Assembly: GCF_026212465.1 (NCBI RefSeq)
Contig: NC_080052.1
Coordinates: forward strand, 9,393,033 to 9,457,032
Length of the DNA: 64,000 nt
DNA from: Amaranthus tricolor
Taxonomy: Eukaryota; Streptophyta; Magnoliopsida; Caryophyllales; Amaranthaceae
Direction of reading: 5' to 3'
Shown piece by piece: positions 58,250 to 64,000 of the stretch. The notes under the pieces are model-generated. The model searched no databases, was not told the DNA's origin, and worked only from the letters and a program-made list of their open reading frames with translations. Numbering within the stretch: the stretch's first letter is position 1; each line of letters begins with the position of its first letter. The translations under genes were made by a program, and so were the position numbers.

Positions 58250-58770
58250 GGGTTGTTGTGCGACAGCGGAAGCAAGTTTGTCGAACAATAATGAAATAAT
58301 AAGAAAATTCAATGCAAAATAAGAAATTGACACGAGAGATTTAACGTGGTTCACTATCAATGTAATAGCTACATCTATCGACACCAAGATCAAATAATTT
58401 CACTATGATCGCAAAGAATTACAAGATGAATCTCAATCGCACTCACAAATTAATAGCTCTCTTGTGATTTCTCTCAATTTTGTGAATCATCATATATTAA
58501 TCCTAAAATGGGAGTTTATATACTAATGCCCAATAAAAGGAAGTTATTACATAATAAACACAAAGTAACCGTCACAAAAGACACCTCCCGTGAAAAGAAA
58601 CCGCCATTTCGCGAGCCGTGTACAACTACGCGAGCCGCAAAATGGAAACAGAACGCACTCCGCGCCCCGCGGACTGAGGCAGCAGCTTCTCTGCACCCTG
58701 CGGACCTCTTCTTTGACCCATACTCATCTTCTTCAATGGTGCTTGGTAGTTTGAGTCACCATTAACAATA
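58250..58770. mobile_element. Possible LTR or element fragment with GC-richer block
   Basis: CACGAGAGATTTAACGTGGT followed by TCACTA (about 58330-58355) is a string I associate with plant LTR retrotransposons. A GC-rich block (58590-58710, CGCGAGCCG and CGCGCCCCGCGG) contrasts with the surroundings. No termini or target duplication could be found. Confidence 0.3.
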
Positions 58771-59226
58771 TGGGTAATCCATGGTTGATGGATGTGATGT
58801 TAATTACTGCGCGAGTTAAATCAAATACTACTTGACTTTTCTATCTTTAAATTAATAACGGAACAAGAGTGTTTTTTTTTAAAAAAAAATTTGTGAATTA
58901 CAATCTTAAAATGTAGTATTTTTTAAATTATATTCTTAATATTTATTTTTTTTATATTACAACATTAAAGTTTACAGCTTAAGGTTAAAACACAGAATTT
59001 CGATCATTTTAATAGTTTAGGTTAAATGGTCAGAGTTCTGTATTTTTGGTATGAACCTATAAATTTTTATACTTTGATGGTTATAATTCGCAAAAAATAA
59101 ATATTAAGATCGTAATTCGCAAAAAGTGCTAAACTTTAAGGTTCTAATTGTCAAATTAATAATAGATATTTCTTAATAATTGAATTGAGAATAAATTATA
59201 TAAATAAAAGTAAAAATAAATATATA

Positions 59227-59491
59227 CTTCCTCCGTTCCATTATTCTTGCTACATTTTACTTTTTACGCAATCTAATGTGTTATTTTGTTAACTTACATA
59301 TTAAATTATACACATACATCTAAAAATTATAAAAAGTTAATATTATGAAAGTATGCAATTAGACGATTCAAATAAGATCTCACTTGACTATATTTTTGCT
59401 TAAACATTAACCGCAATATGTCAAATAAATTTGAACAATGAAAAGTGCTCACATCTAAAATATAGCAAGCATTTTAGAACGGAGCAAGTGT
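59227..59491. mobile_element. Stowaway-like MITE, about 265 bp
   Basis: The left end is ACTTCCTCCGTTCCATTATT, and the right end reverse complemented is CACTTGCTCCGTTCTAAAAT. TA-rich flanks. The interior AAGTGAGATCTYATTTGAAT-type text occurs in the opposite orientation at about 60735-60765. No coding capacity. Confidence 0.75.
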
Positions 59492-59831
59492 AAACGAGAC
59501 AAAAAAAATTTGGCGCCCTACTGTTAAAAATTAAAAATAATACAAAATGACATAACATATGATGTAAATGAATCGGACAATCACAAATGGTTTGCCGTTG
59601 GCGTTAGTGACATGTGGATTTTAGTGAATTAGAGCGTTTATTCATCGGTAATTTGCTAAATTTTTAGGACAAAACTATTGTTGTACAATAGCAATAGCAT
59701 TTGGTAGAATGTCCACTTCTACTCATTATTTTCTTCCTTCTATTTTTACAAAATTTTAAAGTATGATTTACGATATTTAACTTCATTTGTTAAGAAGGAA
59801 GTCTTAAAAGGAATTATGTTTATTTTACAAT

Positions 59832-59833
<2 letters not shown>

Positions 59834-59871
<38 letters not shown>
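59834..59871. repeat. Poly-T run of 38 bases
   Basis: Homopolymer on the plus strand. No retroposon body is recognisable beside it. Confidence 0.95.
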
Positions 59872-59874
<3 letters not shown>

Positions 59875-60013
59875 GTAGGCTTGTATTATATTTGACAAAA
59901 TTATACTAAATACATTAAGATAATAAGATAATCCTAGGTTAGTCGAGTGGTTAATATTTTTTTGTTGTTTGGAGCGCTACTTAATATATCAAAGGTCATA
60001 TGTTCAACACAAA

Positions 60014-60150
60014 TTCTCGTGAGAGACGGTCTCACCGTGAGACGCTCTTCGTATATGGGCTAAATAAGTCAACTAATACAATTATTAGCATATGAGCTCA
60101 TTGTTTTGAAATTGTGTCATCGAGAGAGGGTCTCTCTCAAGAGTAGCTCA
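60014..60150. mobile_element. MITE with GAGACGGTCTC-type ends, second copy
   Basis: TCTCGTGAGAGACGGTCTCA at the left and TCGAGAGAGGGTCTCTCTCA at the right. The interior GGGCTAAATAAGTCAAC is unlike the interior of the 53592 copy. The ends themselves are near-palindromic. Confidence 0.5.
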
Positions 60151-60344
60151 ATGTTTAAATCCTATTGATTACATATTTTTTCTCTCTTTTCTTATCTCTT
60201 TTCAAAGAGGCTCTTAAACCTCTCTAACATCTTTTAACTTTTATTCATTCATTAAACATCAATTATTACCAACTTAATTTATAAAATAATCAATATTTTA
60301 TTTCTTAATTTTTCAATTCTTTAAACTTTTACGCTTTTTATTAC

Positions 60345-60900
60345 TTCCTCCGTTACCCAATACTTGCTATACATTTCTTCTTGCATGTAACTAAATATGT
60401 ATTTTAATAATAAAACAAGGTATTGGAATTGTTTGCTCCGCCCCTACAAGTTCCCCTCTGTATAGTAATTTTCTAGCATACCTCCAAAAAAAATTATACT
60501 AAAAAAAACTTTTAAAAGATTTGATATAAATCACTCTCTCTTATTCATTATTATTGTTCCATTCGCCAATATACATATTCAATCATAAATATCTTAAATT
60601 GTATTTAGTTAAAAATTATAAATGTTGATGTTAATAAAATTAATATTGAAATGAATCAAACTAGATCACACTATTCATCGTTCAAGCTTATTTATATATT
60701 GCGGCTAATGTGTAAGAAAAATATAGTCAAGTGAGATCTTCAATTAAATCGTCTAATCACATAATTTCATAATATTAAATTTTTATAATTTTTAGATGAA
60801 TATAGTTCAATATATAAATAATAAACAAAAACATATTAAATTGCATAAAAAGTGAAATGTAACAAATGGAACCAAAGACGTATACACGATTTAGGGTAAA
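60345..60900. mobile_element. Stowaway-like MITE of the 59227 family, inverted and interrupted
   Basis: The segment 60665-60895 matches the reverse complement of the 59227-59491 copy over most of its length (ATATTGCGGCTAATGTGTAA; AGTCAAGTGAGATCTTC; TTTTTATAATTTTTAGATG). TACTTCCTCCGTTACCC at about 60350 may be its other end, with about 250 bp of unrelated sequence in between. Confidence 0.55.
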
Positions 60901-61082
60901 GAAGCTACTCTGTCATACCGAATTCTTGCTATGTTTTATTTCGGTCGAATAATATCTAATTACTTATTTAACCCTTCGAGCCAAAATAGCTTAATAACAC
61001 CTTTTCTATTATATCAATAAGTATTAATTTATCAGAATATTGCCAAATTAATTAAGATAATATGAGAATGAAAGTTGATTTT

Positions 61083-62190
<1,108 letters not shown>

Positions 62191-64000
62191 TTAATCCCTT
62201 TAATTAAGTTTAACAAGTCACTACACATTTATTTATAGTCACTAAATTTTTGGAATAATAGTATATTCCGACTAAACTTAGTAGTGGAACAATAGTACTG
62301 GTACAGTAAATCACTAATATCTATTACTATATTTATATATCTACTATAATCAATATGCACCTTTTAAAACCCATAAGGACGACTACTATAATTAAGAAAT
62401 TGGGAAAAAATTTTTCCGTGTCATTTTCGGTCGGAAATCGGTCAGAAATCAGTGGGAAAAAAAAATTCTCTCCCTTTTCCGGTTTTAAATTTTTTTATAT
62501 TCCAAGTAACACTATTTGGACAAAGATGAAAACTTGCATCATTTGAATTGCTAAGGAGATTTTAGGAGAATCATATAATAGTTTTGTGATAAATAAAAAT
62601 ATAACATGGTGAAATGAGGAGTTGAAGGCAATTACCAAGAAAAAGAAAAATAATCTTATCTTACTTTAATAAAATGTAGGAATGAGGCACATTTAGCCAA
62701 GTATAAACGAAACCAAAATCAGGACCAAAGTAATGGTCCACAAGGCAAAATTAAAATCTTTTAAAATCTTTTAATATATATTGTTATATGTAGGATGATA
62801 AAGAGGGGGAAAGCAAAAAATCACATAGATGGATCTGGACATTTTTTTTTCAGATTCAAATTTAGAATATATAAATTTTAATTTATTGTGACAATATATA
62901 CTTGTATTTAATAAAGTTTAATTTATTACAATAAGATATACTTGTATTTTTTAAAAGAAATAGTATATTTATATGTACTTGTACTCTAATAGAAAATATT
63001 GTATTTGTATTGGACTCAATTTTGAAATGTTTGATACCTTAGTTGTAAAGCTAACATAATAATATACGTTTTACTTGTAATCTTGTATACTATTAATAAA
63101 TTGTCAACAAAAATAAGGAAAAATTATTCTATATAATGCAATTTTTGTTAATTTTTGTATTATAATATTAATTTTTGATTAATCACGAATAGTACAGCAT
63201 AAAAGATTGTTTCCTTTTGCTAATAACTTTTGTTTATTAACTATTTTACCAATTTTCGTTTTTGAAATATTATCTCCTATAGTTTAATTTTTAATATCTT
63301 GAGAATATTCTAGAAAAACACACTTAAATTTATAGTATTCATAATTAATTTAAAATTTATATTATTATAAAATAATTTACAAAATATTATATTATTCACA
63401 ACAATCTTTCCCAAAAATTAAAACTTAAAATTTGCTTGATTGTTTGGGAACGTGGAAAACTACATTGCATAAGAATTAAGAACTCTATGTTGTCACGTTC
63501 TTCCTCTCATAATTATGAGGATTTAATTTAAAAAAAATATTTGTTTGAATGAAACATAAGCTAAGAAGACGACATGATAATTAAAATTCGAATTTGGCTG
63601 TAAAGAGTGGCTTAATATATGCTTCACACTTGGCAATCAATCTATGTGACACGCCTCTAACCCACAATTTTTATTCAATTCTCTAACATTCAAATTGATT
63701 ATGAGTTTTGTTTCTTACTTTCATTTTAATTTTTCATTACCGTCTAATATTACTCTTATAAGAAATAATGTAAGTGAAATTCTTTTAAAAAAAAAGATAT
63801 ACTTAAAATATCATAAACCTTGTTCAGCAATTGTTCGAATTAATAAATTATTTCTTGATACCTAAAAGTTCTTCCTCCATATACACGAAGAAATTTTAAA
63901 AAAGTTTTCGTTTAGAATATTTATTATTTATGAAGTTAATATATTGTCATCATATATTGTTCACTAAGTTTATTATTATTTTTTTTAAAAATAATCTTCT
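62191..64000. other. AT-rich intergenic DNA to the end of the window, no gene seen
   Basis: The open frame 62355-62546 is not recognisable. No paired repeats or motifs could be supported. Confidence 0.4.

Overview
The window is nuclear DNA of a flowering plant, almost certainly a eudicot. It has two multi-exon genes with AT-rich introns, plant LTR retrotransposons, hAT elements and MITEs, and two very long AT microsatellites. Base composition is AT-rich outside the LTRs. Frequent GAGACGGTCTC-type MITE ends hint at Caryophyllales, but that is a weak inference and I cannot name a species. There are no prokaryotic genes, CRISPR arrays or recognisable tRNA genes.

Only two host genes can be supported. 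On the minus strand (26116 down to 12560) a complete 13-exon gene encodes a 648-residue ankyrin-repeat DHHC protein S-acyltransferase, the orthologue of Arabidopsis TIP1 (PAT24). On the plus strand (42342 to 53094) a complete 17-exon gene encodes a 473-residue plastid arginine-biosynthesis protein ArgJ (glutamate N-acetyltransferase/ornithine acetyltransferase). Each gene contains one GC-AG intron, and every other junction I placed is GT-AG. The two genes are functionally unrelated.

The rest is mobile DNA. Positions 1-6786 are a coding-poor LTR element (LARD-like). Its 3' LTR holds a 2.65 kb solo LTR with a perfect 5-bp target duplication, and the element ends at a 308-bp AT microsatellite. 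From 7 to 12 kb there are a Copia relic, a MITE containing a second element, and a hairpin repeat. The TIP1 introns carry two hAT-type MITEs and two LINE remnants. From 28 to 42.2 kb is a retrotransposon nest. An antisense Copia element (LTR 42099-42243) is interrupted by a Cassandra TRIM carrying 5S rRNA-like sequence (30619-31275, TSD AGAAC) and by a chromodomain Gypsy element (33165-41876, TSD CGGAC). The Gypsy element is itself interrupted by a 3.2 kb solo LTR (33872-37119). The Copia LTR stops about 4 bp from the ArgJ TATA box, so the ArgJ upstream promoter seems to have been displaced or replaced.

Downstream of ArgJ lies a 2.6 kb hAT element with a perfect 8-bp target duplication and a broken transposase (53978-56588). 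Several MITEs, a Copia RNase H/3' end (61.1-61.7 kb) and a second AT microsatellite follow. I saw no wholly new system. The most notable items are the retrotransposon nest at the ArgJ promoter, the 5S-bearing TRIM, the two GC-AG introns and the hAT family with matching ends.
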